Part shown: positions 1 through 7,015 of the stretch, in pieces | Numbering within the stretch: the stretch's first letter is position 1 | Layout of the letters: every line of letters begins with the position of its first letter | Program-made: the position numbers and the translations under genes | Notes under the pieces: model-generated | What the model was told of the DNA's origin: nothing | Database searches by the model: none | The model's input: only the letters and a program-made list of their open reading frames with translations | From: Fibrobacter succinogenes | GTDB lineage: Bacteria; Fibrobacterota; Fibrobacteria; Fibrobacterales; Fibrobacteraceae | Length of the DNA: 64,000 nt | Direction of reading: 5' to 3' | Assembly (NCBI GenBank): GCA_902756345.1 | Contig: CACVQR010000002.1 | Location: 186,001 to 250,000 of the forward strand

Positions 1-530
1 CCCAGTTCCAAGAGCAACTGGAGCGATTCGGTCACCTGTGCGGGAGTCACGAGCCCGCGCAGTTTTTTGGAAATCAAGTCGGGAATGGGGCGGAAATCCT
101 TGAGCCCTACCATCTCAAGAATCACAGAATGGTGCCATTCCTGGAAAATACGTAACTGCGCCTTGTCCATCTTGTGCAGCTTTGAACGGGGGCTTGCCTT
201 GATGAGCTGGGCGTAGTAGATTTGCTTGTCGGCGTCGGTTTGTGCCTGGTTAAAGAATACGAGGCTTTCGAAGTATGCGGCGCGCTGGTTTTCAAGGCCC
301 AAGCCATGAATGAGCTTGGTGACCGTGTTTTTGGTGATGTTGCGCTTGCCGTCGATTGCGAGCTTTAAATGGGCATGGCTAGAAAGCCCTGCCTTCTCGG
401 CAAAGAACCGCAAGCTGAACGCGGTCGAGGTTTTCTTTTTATACTCGTAATAATCACGGAGAAATACCCTGTAGTTCGTGTACTGCAGGATATCCGGTTC
501 TACGAGTTTCTGCTTTTCTCCATTTTCCAT
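1..530 (-). CDS. TIGR02147-type Fibrobacter paralogous protein, C-terminus cut by window edge
   Basis: Reading leftward from an ATG at 528-530 the frame stays open for 176 codons to the window edge, so the gene is incomplete. The translation begins MENGEKQKLVEPDILQ, followed by a segment rich in Tyr/Phe (YTNYRVFLRDYYEYKKK) and a helix-turn-helix-like stretch (SLRFFAEKAGLSSHAHLKLAIDG). This matches my recollection of the TIGR02147 family, a paralogous family of about 270 residues expanded in Fibrobacter; its N-terminal part looks like a DNA-binding or regulatory domain, but its function is not established. The family call rests on overall pattern, not a search. Start choice: ATG at 530 is the first in frame after an AT-rich upstream; no strong ribosome binding site is visible. 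Confidence 0.75.
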   Translation of the reverse strand, partial: MENGEKQKLVEPDILQYTNYRVFLRDYYEYKKKTSTAFSLRFFAEKAGLSSHAHLKLAIDGKRNITKNTVTKLIHGLGLENQRAAYFESLVFFNQAQTDADKQIYYAQLIKASPRSKLHKMDKAQLRIFQEWHHSVILEMVGLKDFRPIPDLISKKLRGLVTPAQVTESLQLLLEL

Positions 531-611
531 ACTCAAAAAAATAGAAGAATTAACCCCTGAAAGCCATATCTAATTTAAGTTTCCCGTTTACCCGAGTAAC
601 CATTGTAACTA

Positions 612-1226
612 TTAATATACGTCCCGGGCCAGAAGCGAAAATCGCCTGTGGTCAACGAATTTGCCGTTTATGAGCTCGTAATCGCGGTTTATGCCCTCTT
701 CCATGAACCCGCATCGTGCGGCAACGGCGGCGCTTTTCCCGTTGTATACAGAGACTAAAAGTTCCAGACGGTTGAGCTTGAGGGTTGCAAATGCGAACGC
801 CGAGAGCAACTTTACGGCCTCCGTCATAAGCCCCTGACCCGTAAATTCCTTGCAAAGCCAGTAGCTCAGGGTCGCAGAACGATTCGATAGTTTGACGTCC
901 ATCATGATGGCGCCTGCTAACGGGGCTGAATCTCCGGCCGTGATTTCTTCGTCCGCGTTCTTGAAAATCAGCCAGCAACCGCCTTGTCCGAAGCGTTCGT
1001 TCAGGATCCAGGAACGGATGCGTTTTTTGATGTCGAAAATATCGGTATCGCGAACCCAGGGGAGGTACTCCGAAAGATGTTCGCGGGATTTTTCGATTGC
1101 CTGCATGATCGATTCTGCGGAAATCGGACCCTCGGAATTTTCTCGCAGGCCCTTGAGCGTCACTACGCTATTGGCAAGTGTCGCCGTTTCGAATGTCGCC
1201 GTAAAAAAATCTTCGAAGTTATCCAT
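612..1226 (-). CDS. GNAT-family N-acetyltransferase (RimL/RimJ-like)
   Basis: The 204-residue product has the layout of RimJ/RimL-type acetyltransferases, which move an acetyl group from acetyl-CoA to protein N-termini or small amines. Visible landmarks are the N-terminal substrate segment with [11 protein letters not shown] (about residues 48-58), a central strand-turn region with [19 protein letters not shown] (the acetyl-CoA binding loop; GQG with basic context replaced by FTGQGL) and a C-terminal [20 protein letters not shown], the usual N-x-x-S-x-x-V/A-A motif of the family. Length is normal. It is monocistronic; its upstream region consists of a minisatellite array (1246-1384), so the promoter must lie in or beyond that array. 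The acetyl acceptor cannot be deduced. Confidence 0.85.
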   Translation of the reverse strand: MDNFEDFFTATFETATLANSVVTLKGLRENSEGPISAESIMQAIEKSREHLSEYLPWVRDTDIFDIKKRIRSWILNERFGQGGCWLIFKNADEEITAGDSAPLAGAIMMDVKLSNRSATLSYWLCKEFTGQGLMTEAVKLLSAFAFATLKLNRLELLVSVYNGKSAAVAARCGFMEEGINRDYELINGKFVDHRRFSLLARDVY

Positions 1227-1245
1227 GAGGGGGAATGTAGTAAAT

Positions 1246-1384
1246 AGTTGGAAGTGGGCAGTAGGAAGTAGGCGGTAGACAGTAGGAAGTAGGCAGTAGA
1301 CAGTAGGAAGTAGGCAGTAGACAGTAGGAAGTAGGCGGTAGACAGTAGGAAGTAGGCAGTAGACAGTAGAAAGTGGGCGGTGGG
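1246..1384. repeat. Minisatellite, six copies of a 21-bp unit
   Basis: Five full and one degenerate copies of a 21-bp unit run head to tail from 1260 to 1384. Each unit reads AGTAGGAAGTAGGC followed by RGTAGAC; only one position alternates A/G. A degenerate lead-in lies at 1246-1259. Related pieces occur elsewhere in this window, on either strand, at 25605-25657, 28590-28612 and 53050-53108, always in gaps between genes. The array sits directly upstream of the GNAT gene start. Copy number in such arrays can vary between strains. Confidence 0.9.
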
Positions 1385-1391
1385 AGAAAAT

Positions 1392-1422
1392 AAAAAACCG
1401 CCGAATCGCTTCGACGGTTTTT
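1392..1422 (-). terminator. Intrinsic terminator after tRNA-Leu
   Basis: The hairpin has arms AAACCGCCGAA and TTCGACGGTTT around a short TCGC loop. On the reverse strand it is followed by a run of T residues (the AAAAAA at 1392-1397), and it lies 4 nt past the 3' end of the tRNA. Confidence 0.85.
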
Positions 1423-1425
1423 CAG

Positions 1426-1509
1426 TGCGGATGAAAGGACTTGAACCTTCATGCCCTTGCAGGCACTAGAACCTGAATCTAGCGTGTCTACCAGTTCCAC
1501 CACATCCGC
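1426..1509 (-). tRNA. tRNA-Leu (anticodon CAG)
   Basis: On the reverse strand the 7-bp acceptor stem GCGGATG/CATCCGC is intact. D-arm TGGTAGACACG, anticodon stem CTAGA/TCTAG around loop TTCAGGT (anticodon CAG), a long variable arm typical of leucine tRNAs (TGCCTGCAAGGGCA) and the T-arm loop GTTCAAGTC are all present. Total 84 nt. The discriminator base is A and the CCA end is not encoded. A TTGACA box lies upstream on the reverse strand at 1546-1551. Confidence 0.95.
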
Positions 1510-1545
1510 GTGGGGTAAGCCAAATTTTGAAAATTTTGCCCTATT

Positions 1546-1551
1546 TGTCAA
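1546..1551 (-). promoter_or_regulatory. Possible -35 box for tRNA-Leu
   Basis: TTGACA on the reverse strand lies 37 nt ahead of the tRNA-Leu 5' end. The expected -10 region about 17 nt further on is AT-rich but not a clear match, so only the -35 box is called. Confidence 0.5.
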
Positions 1552-1554
1552 GGG

Positions 1555-2304
1555 TTATTTAGAAAAAATCTCTAAAATCCAGTCTTTGTGCTTGTTTTCC
1601 CAATAGCTCCAGTCATGCTCGCCTTGCGGGTCGAATTTGAGGTCACATCCGGTGCCTACGTTTTTGCAGAATTCCTGAATCCAGGGGACGGTCTTGTCGG
1701 CGGGGTAGAGCCGGTCGGAGCCGCCCTGAATGAATCTCCAATGCCCGTTTTTGAACGGAGCCTGAGCGGCGACTTGTGCTGCCGGTCCGAGCGATTCTCC
1801 GTACGAACTCATGAGAATGCGGTTTTTGATTTTGCGCTTGCCCCACATGGAGTAGGCGATAACTCCCAGGGAGCCGTCCGAAACTCCGATGAGCGAGACT
1901 TCGGCAATATCTTTCTTTTGGCGCTTGGCAAGGCTGTCCAGGGCATCGTCTAAAGAATTGATAGTGGAGGGATCGACCCAATGGTTTTGTTTGCAGGCCG
2001 ATGCGCTGACTACGGTGTAGTTTGGCATCATTTTAGAAAGTGCTCCGCCGGCAACAAGTCCTTTTTGGCAGTTGTTGCTTGTCATGCCGCCGTGAAACCA
2101 AACTATAGTTCCGGCTGTTGGCTTGTTGCCTTTGGCTCGCCAAACTCCCACGGGCATGTTGGGTGATTTGTTCCCGGCCGAAAACATGAACGACGCGTTT
2201 TCGAGAGGGTTCCTGTATTTGACAAACAAGGTGTCTAATTGCGGGGTTGCCTGTACAAAGCAGAATGCAACTAACAATAAAATGAGGATGGATTGCTTCG
2301 TCAC
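1555..2304 (-). CDS. Secreted alpha/beta-hydrolase-like protein
   Basis: About 249 residues from the GTG at 2302-2304, with a Sec signal peptide (TKQSILILLLVAFCFVQA, cleavage near residue 19). The mature part has alpha/beta-hydrolase landmarks: an oxyanion-hole strand WFHGG (about 69-73), a nucleophile elbow GVSDGS (Ser about 142) and a late histidine in GEHDW (about 230) that would complete the triad. Cysteines are frequent and may be paired. Substrate is unknown; esterase is a reasonable but unproven guess. The frame extends 12 codons further upstream, but that extension reads through a dispersed repeat (2293-2326) and the GTG has a GAGGAAC ribosome site 5 nt ahead, so the GTG start is preferred. 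Lies downstream of the two membrane-protein genes. Confidence 0.7.
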   Translation of the reverse strand: MTKQSILILLLVAFCFVQATPQLDTLFVKYRNPLENASFMFSAGNKSPNMPVGVWRAKGNKPTAGTIVWFHGGMTSNNCQKGLVAGGALSKMMPNYTVVSASACKQNHWVDPSTINSLDDALDSLAKRQKKDIAEVSLIGVSDGSLGVIAYSMWGKRKIKNRILMSSYGESLGPAAQVAAQAPFKNGHWRFIQGGSDRLYPADKTVPWIQEFCKNVGTGCDLKFDPQGEHDWSYWENKHKDWILEIFSK

Positions 2305-2326
2305 GTTCGTTCCTCGCAATGACGGT
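2293..2326. repeat. Copy of a widely dispersed intergenic repeat (ATTGCTTCGTC...CTCGCAATGACGG type)
   Basis: The segment combines GATTGCTTCGTCACG and TTCCTCGCAATGACGG, a short palindrome-like element that I recognise from intergenic DNA of many unrelated bacteria, where it yields spurious peptides such as RHCEERSDEA. Here its reverse strand carries the ribosome site and the probable GTG start of the hydrolase gene. Confidence 0.6.
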
Positions 2327-2361
2327 TTGCTTGCTGCCAACTAAGCTCTGCCAACTGCTTG

Positions 2362-2880
2362 CTATTTTCTCTTTTTTACGATCCAAAGGATAAACAGTAT
2401 AACTGAGACAAGAGCCAAGGCAAGTACAATTGCGCAGCCGATGAAGGCATTGTAGACTTGATAATCTATGACCAAGGTGTCAAAGTCCATCTCGCCATCG
2501 GTGGATGCAAGACTATGGACAATGAAGGTCTTGTTATCGATGCGGCTTGCCGAAATTTCAAGCGGAATATCGCCTGCGTCGCGGCTGGCGAAACTGTACC
2601 ATTCGGCCATGTTGTTCAGCATGTCTTCCGAGGCATACAGAATAAAATTCGCCTGGTCGTCGCCGTTAATCTGGAAGATAGTTTTGTCGAAAAAGGGAAT
2701 GTTGCTCCCGCCAAAAATGCTCGGGATAGCGGCATGCGAAACCGTTCCGTAGAACAAGTGCTCTTCTTGCATCAAGCCTTTGAGGGCAGGCATGATGTAC
2801 GAAAAAAGCCATCCTGCCAAAAAAAACAGCAGCAAGGAAAAATTCAAAAGGGCCGGTTTTCTAGAAGTGTAAAATCGCAT
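2362..2880 (-). CDS. Two-pass membrane protein of unknown function
   Basis: I do not recognise this 172-residue protein. It has one transmembrane helix near the N-terminus (about residues 12-32, LLNFSLLLFFLAGWLFSYIM) and one at the C-terminus (about 145-168), with a roughly 110-residue soluble loop between that would face the periplasm, ending in a basic KKRK tail. The ATG at 2878-2880 is preceded by AAGGAAC. It starts 7 nt after the stop of the upstream 267-residue gene, which has the same architecture (helix, periplasmic domain, helix), so the two are probably co-transcribed and may form one complex. Confidence 0.7.
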   Translation of the reverse strand: MRFYTSRKPALLNFSLLLFFLAGWLFSYIMPALKGLMQEEHLFYGTVSHAAIPSIFGGSNIPFFDKTIFQINGDDQANFILYASEDMLNNMAEWYSFASRDAGDIPLEISASRIDNKTFIVHSLASTDGEMDFDTLVIDYQVYNAFIGCAIVLALALVSVILFILWIVKKRK

Positions 2881-2887
2881 GAGTTCC

Positions 2888-3691
2888 TTATTGCTTGGAT
2901 CTGAAAATAAAGAAGAAGGTAGAAAGCATCAGCACGAGAGTCAAGAAGTAGAATGCCATGGGAATCTTGGATTTGAGCGACATTTCTTCCATGCTCTGGC
3001 TCTGGAAAAACTGAATCAGGTCTTCGCTGTACATGGCGGCGAGTTCGCTGTTGAAGCGGCTCCATGCAAGAGTCTGTTCTTCGTTGTCCTGGAGCAGGGC
3101 GAATATGGCATCCTTGGTTGAATCGGGAATGGCGTTCACCACTGAGTCGCCGAGGCCTGCAATTCCGACCAGGTAGCCGGCACGCGCGGAATCGAGTGTC
3201 CCGCGCAAGGGTATCTGGACGCTTGCAGGGAGGTTTGCCACTTGCTGGTTGACCGTCTGCAGTCTTTCGAGCCACCCATGGCGGCTTGCCGCGTAGCGGC
3301 GCATGCTCGAAACCTTGGCCAGGACTTCGCGCTCGAACCGTTCGACGGTCGAATGCGGGGGAGCCTTGACTCCGACCCGGCTGATTTCGTCCATTTCGCG
3401 GGTGAACGAAACTGCAATTTCGCGCAGGGTCATGGTCTGTGCCTGGACAAAAACGGTGTCAATGCCAAAACCGATTCGCACGCGTTCCATACCGCGCATG
3501 GCGTAAGACTCCTGCAGCTGGTAGTCGGAAAGTGTCTTGATATAGCGCGAATACATGATGATTTGCGGCTTTTGCGAAAAATAGAACAGAACTGTGAGCC
3601 CTATAGCAACAGCCAAAACCACCCACGCCCAAGGGGAGCGGATTCTTGCGTTAAAGGTATCGGCAATCGATTTATTCTTTAACTCTGGCAC
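2888..3691 (-). CDS. Membrane protein with large periplasmic domain, unknown function
   Basis: Unrecognised 267-residue protein. One helix at about residues 19-39 (WAWVVLAVAIGLTVLFYF) and one at about 243-263 (FYFLTLVLMLSTFFFIF) bracket a long, mostly helical, charged domain that may form coiled coil. The start is GTG at 3689-3691, since no ATG lies further up in frame before the divergent lipoprotein promoter. Its start and that of the divergent lipoprotein (3726) are only 34 nt apart, so both promoters must overlap. No catalytic motif is visible. Confidence 0.7.
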   Translation of the reverse strand: MPELKNKSIADTFNARIRSPWAWVVLAVAIGLTVLFYFSQKPQIIMYSRYIKTLSDYQLQESYAMRGMERVRIGFGIDTVFVQAQTMTLREIAVSFTREMDEISRVGVKAPPHSTVERFEREVLAKVSSMRRYAASRHGWLERLQTVNQQVANLPASVQIPLRGTLDSARAGYLVGIAGLGDSVVNAIPDSTKDAIFALLQDNEEQTLAWSRFNSELAAMYSEDLIQFFQSQSMEEMSLKSKIPMAFYFLTLVLMLSTFFFIFRSKQ

Positions 3692-3725
3692 AACTAGAAA
3701 TTACCTTTTTTCTACTTTAACTGGT

Positions 3726-5078
3726 ATGTGTGCGATTCGTTTTATACCCTTTTTCGGCCTCGTTGCGCCAATTTTGATGCTCGTTTCGGGCTGTACGGTG
3801 GAACGTGCCGAAGAAAAAGTGCTTGCCGAACACGCAAATGGGGCGAAAAAGACCTCTATCTGGGTTTACCCCGACGGCGAAATCCTGAAAAGGAACGAAT
3901 GGTACACCGACGGAATCAAGGAACTTGAGATTCCGTACAAAGACGGCGTTCCGCATGGCGACTTCAAGCGTTGGACTGGCTTTGGCGATGTGGCCCTGCT
4001 CGGGCATTACAAGAAAGGCCTCAAAGACGGCAAGTGGACTGCGCTGTTTAGCGACAAGAAAGTCGAAGCTTACCTCTATTACGAAAACGATCACCCGGTG
4101 GGCGACTGGGAAGGCTGGCATTACAACCGCGAACGTTCTTTTGAGGAGCATTACAATGACGATGGCTTGGCGGTTGGAATCTGGAAAAAATGGTTTGACA
4201 ACGGCGCCTTGCAACAAGAAGGCAATTGTCACGCCATGTGGGATCCCAAACGCGAAATTGTTTCGGCTTCGGGCGATTCGGCTTACCTGAAACGTTTTTC
4301 GAAGGATTGTCACCTGCTTGAAGAATTCACCTGCAGAAACGGGATTCTTGACGGACCGTTTTCGCTGTATTACGAAAGCTTTGGTGAATCGGTTGACACT
4401 GCCAATTGTGGTGTGGGCCGCGTGCGTGTACAGGGGGTGCTCGGTAAAGGGGCGACCGGCAAAGACAGCGCCCTAATCGGGACAGTCACTTATTTTAGGG
4501 CCGACGGCACGCGCATGAAACAGGAACATTGGAATAGGGAAGGCAAACGTGATTCCGTATGGCGCTGGTTCGATGAACGCGGTGAACTGGTGCGCGAGGT
4601 GGATTTGAGCATGGACGGCGTGATTTATGGTGCCTGCGAAGGCCATATGGCCAAGTTCTGCGCCGAGACCTCGTACGTGGGCGGAGTCAATGGAATTCTT
4701 GACAGTAGTAATCTTGCCCAAAGCGTTGATTTTGTACAAAGTATCGGAAAATTCCCTGCCACGGTGCGTTATGTTAAGCCGGGACGTTTGTTGCTTTACG
4801 AAGAACTTTGGAAAGATGGCCAAATTGCGGAAAGCCGTAGCTTTTTCCCGGACAGCATGGGCGGCAGACTTGCAAGTGAAACCTTCTGGAAGGACGGCAA
4901 GAGAAACGGAATCATGCGGAACTGGTACCGGAGCGGTGTACTCCGCGACAGCCTTACTTTTGTAAATGGCGAGCGCGTGGGCGAACAGTTCAGCTACGAC
5001 AGCACCGGAAAACTCACGATCCATAAGACAGAGGCCGGCAAGAACCGCCCTGTGATCATGCACTTGCTCGGGGAATAG
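3726..5078 (+). CDS. MORN-repeat lipoprotein (YwqK-like repeats)
   Basis: About 450 residues from the ATG at 3726. The N-terminus is a lipoprotein signal ending in the lipobox LMLVSGC (Cys 23), so the protein should be anchored in a membrane. The body is a series of MORN-like repeats recognisable by G-x-W/F-x-x-W/Y spacing, for example DGVPHGDFKRW, KGLKDGKWTALF, DHPVGDWEGWHY, DGLAVGIWKKWF and DGKRNGIMRNWY. Such repeats form beta-hairpin ladders and are common in secreted proteins labelled YwqK antitoxin-like, though no toxin partner is visible here. A 44-codon longer reading frame is possible but would run into the divergent gene and lose the signal peptide. Confidence 0.85.
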   Translation: MCAIRFIPFFGLVAPILMLVSGCTVERAEEKVLAEHANGAKKTSIWVYPDGEILKRNEWYTDGIKELEIPYKDGVPHGDFKRWTGFGDVALLGHYKKGLKDGKWTALFSDKKVEAYLYYENDHPVGDWEGWHYNRERSFEEHYNDDGLAVGIWKKWFDNGALQQEGNCHAMWDPKREIVSASGDSAYLKRFSKDCHLLEEFTCRNGILDGPFSLYYESFGESVDTANCGVGRVRVQGVLGKGATGKDSALIGTVTYFRADGTRMKQEHWNREGKRDSVWRWFDERGELVREVDLSMDGVIYGACEGHMAKFCAETSYVGGVNGILDSSNLAQSVDFVQSIGKFPATVRYVKPGRLLLYEELWKDGQIAESRSFFPDSMGGRLASETFWKDGKRNGIMRNWYRSGVLRDSLTFVNGERVGEQFSYDSTGKLTIHKTEAGKNRPVIMHLLGE

Positions 5079-5100
5079 GGAATAAAAAAAGACCCCATGG

Positions 5101-5190
5101 AGACCGCTCGGCTCATAATCATCTTGGAACTTATGATATCGCCTCGCTCTCGCCAACACGACTCGTTAATACGAGTCGTTTATGGCTCAC
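5101..5190 (-). repeat. Type A hairpin repeat, copy 1
   Basis: Read on the reverse strand the element starts GTGAGCC, contains a hairpin (ACGACTCGT ATTA ACGAGTCGT), then GGCGAGAGCGAGGCGAT, a variable spacer and ends GAGCCGAGCGGTCT. The same order of blocks occurs at 18547-18636, 53130-53219, 53224-53393 and 58351-58440. This copy lies between the MORN lipoprotein and tRNA-Gly. Confidence 0.8.
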
Positions 5191-5201
5191 AAATAAAAAG
5201 A

Positions 5202-5221
5202 AGACCCCTCAGTGAGGGGTC
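5202..5221 (-). terminator. Intrinsic terminator after tRNA-Gly(TCC)
   Basis: Hairpin AGACCCCTCA/TGAGGGGTCT followed on the reverse strand by CTTTTTATTT, 4 nt past the tRNA 3' end. Confidence 0.85.
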
Positions 5222-5225
5222 TAAG

Positions 5226-5297
5226 AGCGGCGGACCGGGATCGAACCGGCAACCATTAGCTTGGAAGGCTAAGGCTCTACCATTGAGCTACCGCCGC
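5226..5297 (-). tRNA. tRNA-Gly (anticodon TCC)
   Basis: The reverse strand gives acceptor stem GCGGCGG/CCGCCGC, D-arm GCTCAATGGTAGAGC, anticodon stem TTAGC/GCTAA around loop CTTCCAA (anticodon TCC) and T-arm GCCGGTTCGATCCCGGT. Length 72 nt; discriminator T; no encoded CCA. A TATAAT box lies upstream on the reverse strand (5309-5314). Confidence 0.96.
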
Positions 5298-5308
5298 GAG
5301 CAAGTCCA

Positions 5309-5336
5309 ATTATACAAAAATCCGCCTATTTTCAAA
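5309..5336 (-). promoter_or_regulatory. Probable promoter of tRNA-Gly(TCC)
   Basis: On the reverse strand TATAAT (5309-5314) lies 11 nt ahead of the tRNA 5' end, with a weaker TTTGAA (5331-5336) 16 nt upstream of it. Confidence 0.55.
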
Positions 5337-5355
5337 GGGGTTCGTTAAAAAGTTC

Positions 5356-5383
5356 TTGCATTTTTTATTAAAAAAACTATATT
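5356..5383 (+). promoter_or_regulatory. Probable promoter of infC-rpmI-rplT
   Basis: TTGCAT (5356-5361) and TATATT (5378-5383) are separated by 16 nt, giving transcription start about 40 nt before the infC start codon. The same TATATT -10 box appears ahead of rpsF and tRNA-Cys in this window. Confidence 0.6.
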
Positions 5384-5422
5384 TAGCGCCACAATAACAA
5401 TTTTACCTAGAGGTAGCTTAAC

Positions 5423-6049
5423 TTGGCGTTACAAAATCCCCGCGACCGTCGCATGCCGAACAGACAGAGTGACGGAACCCGCATTAACGAAGACATTCGC
5501 ATTTCCCCGATCCGTCTTGTAAAGGAAGATGGCGAGGCCGTCATCATGGATACCAAACAGGCTCTCCAGATGGCCAAGGACGCCGGACTGGACCTGGTGG
5601 AAGTGTCTCCCAATGCTAAGCCGCCTGTATGCCGTATCATCAACTACGGCAAGTACAAGTTTGAACAGATCAAGAAGGCCAAGGCCGCAAAGGCCAAGCA
5701 GCACGTGGTGAAGCTTAAAGAAATCAAGATGCACCCGAAGACTGCCGAGAACGACTACCAGTACAGGATCAAGCAGGCAGCCGAGTTCTTGCAGGATGGC
5801 ATGAAGGTCAAGCTTATTATGCAGTTCCGTGGGCGCGAAATGGCGCACATGGACTACGGCAAACGCCTAATGGAGCGCGCTAAAGAAGACTTGCTCCAGT
5901 ACGGCGACTTGGAAATGGATTCGCGAGTCGAAGGCAACACAATGCTTTCGATTTACGGTCCTAAACGCGGTGCAGGCACTGCCAAAAAGCAGGCCCCGGC
6001 ACCAAAGCCCGTAACCGAGCCCATGGCAGCAGGTGAGGCTTCAACTTAA
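5423..6049 (+). CDS. infC: Translation initiation factor IF-3
   Basis: The 208-residue protein is IF-3, which binds the 30S subunit and enforces start-codon fidelity. The N-domain has RINEDIRISPIRLV and the KPPVCRIINYGKYKFEQ motif; the C-domain has KEIKMHPKTAENDYQYRI and VKLIMQFRGREMAHMDYG. The C-terminal about 25 residues (Ala/Pro/Lys-rich) extend past the usual end. The start used is TTG at 5423, with GAGG 9 nt upstream; an in-frame ATG at 5453 lacks a ribosome site. A weak start codon fits IF-3's known habit of limiting its own translation through a non-canonical start, which is an inference here. First gene of infC-rpmI-rplT, followed after 18 nt by rpmI. Confidence 0.95.
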   Translation: MALQNPRDRRMPNRQSDGTRINEDIRISPIRLVKEDGEAVIMDTKQALQMAKDAGLDLVEVSPNAKPPVCRIINYGKYKFEQIKKAKAAKAKQHVVKLKEIKMHPKTAENDYQYRIKQAAEFLQDGMKVKLIMQFRGREMAHMDYGKRLMERAKEDLLQYGDLEMDSRVEGNTMLSIYGPKRGAGTAKKQAPAPKPVTEPMAAGEAST

Positions 6050-6067
6050 TAACCTAAAGAGGTAAAA

Positions 6068-6265
6068 ATGCCTAAGATGAAAACACACAGCGGTGCTAAG
6101 AAGCGCTTCCGCCTGACTGGTTCCGGCCACGTCAAGTTCAAGCGTGCTGGCATGCGCCACATTCTTGCCAAGATGTCCACGAAGCGTAAGCGTAACCTGC
6201 GTAAGGGCGCTCTCGTTAAGAAAGTCGATGTTTACCATGTCAAGCGTCTGCTTGTCGTTGCATAA
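6068..6265 (+). CDS. rpmI: Ribosomal protein bL35
   Basis: The 65-residue basic protein starts [20 protein letters not shown] and has the L35 signature with KRNLRK near the C-terminus. It is a small protein of the 50S subunit. The ATG has an AAAGAGGTAAAA ribosome site. The position between infC and rplT is the conserved bacterial order; in other bacteria the L20 product represses this operon by binding the mRNA, but no clear L20-binding fold was traced here. Confidence 0.97.
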   Translation: MPKMKTHSGAKKRFRLTGSGHVKFKRAGMRHILAKMSTKRKRNLRKGALVKKVDVYHVKRLLVVA

Positions 6266-6276
6266 GGAGTGTAAGA

Positions 6277-6627
6277 ATGCCACGCGCTAAAACCAGAGTT
6301 CCTTCCCGCGAACGCCGCAAAAAAATCCTTAAGGCCGCCAAGGGCTTCTATGGCCGTCGCAAGTCGAACCTTCGCCTTGCTATCGACGCCGTAGCCCACG
6401 CCGGTCAGTATGCCTACGCTCACCGCCGCGACAAGAAGGGTGACTTCCGCTCTCTGTGGATTGTCCGCCTCAATGCCGCTGTCCGTGAACTCGGCATCAG
6501 CTACAGCCAGTTCATTTACAAGCTTTCCAAGTCGGGCATCAAGCTGAACCGCAAGGTTCTCGCTGACATGGCCGTCGCCGATCCGGCATCCTTTGCCAAG
6601 GTCGTGGAAACTGTGAAGGCTGCCTAA
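6277..6627 (+). CDS. rplT: Ribosomal protein bL20
   Basis: The 116-residue protein starts [19 protein letters not shown], with the L20 motifs [14 protein letters not shown] and [18 protein letters not shown]. It is needed for early 50S assembly and in other bacteria represses its own operon. It is preceded by an AAGGAGTGT ribosome site. The last 57 nt, including the stop codon, are repeated exactly at 6861-6917, outside any gene. The gene itself is complete and of normal length. Confidence 0.97.
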   Translation: MPRAKTRVPSRERRKKILKAAKGFYGRRKSNLRLAIDAVAHAGQYAYAHRRDKKGDFRSLWIVRLNAAVRELGISYSQFIYKLSKSGIKLNRKVLADMAVADPASFAKVVETVKAA

Positions 6628-6652
6628 TAGCTTCATCTTCACGCGAGAAATT

Positions 6653-6686
6653 GCACCCTGCTCCTAATCGGGCGGGGTGCTTTTTT
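6653..6686 (+). terminator. Intrinsic terminator of the infC-rpmI-rplT operon
   Basis: GCACCC pairs with GGGTGC around an interior that pairs partly itself, followed by TTTTTT; 25 nt after the rplT stop. Confidence 0.85.
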
Positions 6687-6743
6687 GCAGTTGGGCGTCG
6701 GCCATGGTGAGCCGGAGTCGCCAGGCGTAAGCTGGCGATGTAG

Positions 6744-6799
6744 GCGACCTTTGGACACTTGGCCTTTAGGCCTTAGTGTACATGGCCACCTTTAGGTGG
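6744..6799. repeat. Type D repeat, copy 1 (56 bp, exact)
   Basis: This 56-bp sequence is identical to 18469-18524. It holds two hairpins with TTTA loops: ACACTTGGCC TTTA GGCCTTAGTGT (with a bulge) and CCACC TTTA GGTGG. Both copies lie next to type A elements. Confidence 0.9.
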
Positions 6800-6860
6800 G
6801 AGCATGCGAAGAACCGCTGACCATGATTTCTTGCAGAACTTCGCATGCGGTCTTGTAACC

Positions 6861-6917
6861 GCCGTCGCCGATCCGGCATCCTTTGCCAAGGTCGTGGAAA
6901 CTGTGAAGGCTGCCTAA
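6861..6917 (+). repeat. Duplicated 3' end of rplT (57 nt, exact)
   Basis: Identical to 6571-6627, from the codons [18 protein letters not shown] to the stop TAA. The two copies are separated by 233 nt that include the operon terminator and a type A/D repeat. The second copy has no start codon or ribosome site and is not a gene. Confidence 0.95.
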
Positions 6918-7015
6918 ATGAACCGTAGTCGCCAAGCGCAAGCTGGCGACGAAGGTGAGAGTGAGGCGCTTTTCGTTTTTAGGAATTTGTTCGTAATTTG
7001 AGGTTTGTTTTAAAG

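Noticed and set aside
1246-1384. CRISPR array
   Set aside because: Units are tandem with no unique spacers between them, and no cas genes are in the window.
1219-1551. Open frame encoding [14 protein letters not shown] repeats
   Set aside because: It is a translation of the minisatellite array and the tRNA-Leu gene, not a protein.
5097-5348. 83-codon forward frame between the MORN lipoprotein and infC
   Set aside because: It covers a type A repeat and the tRNA-Gly gene.
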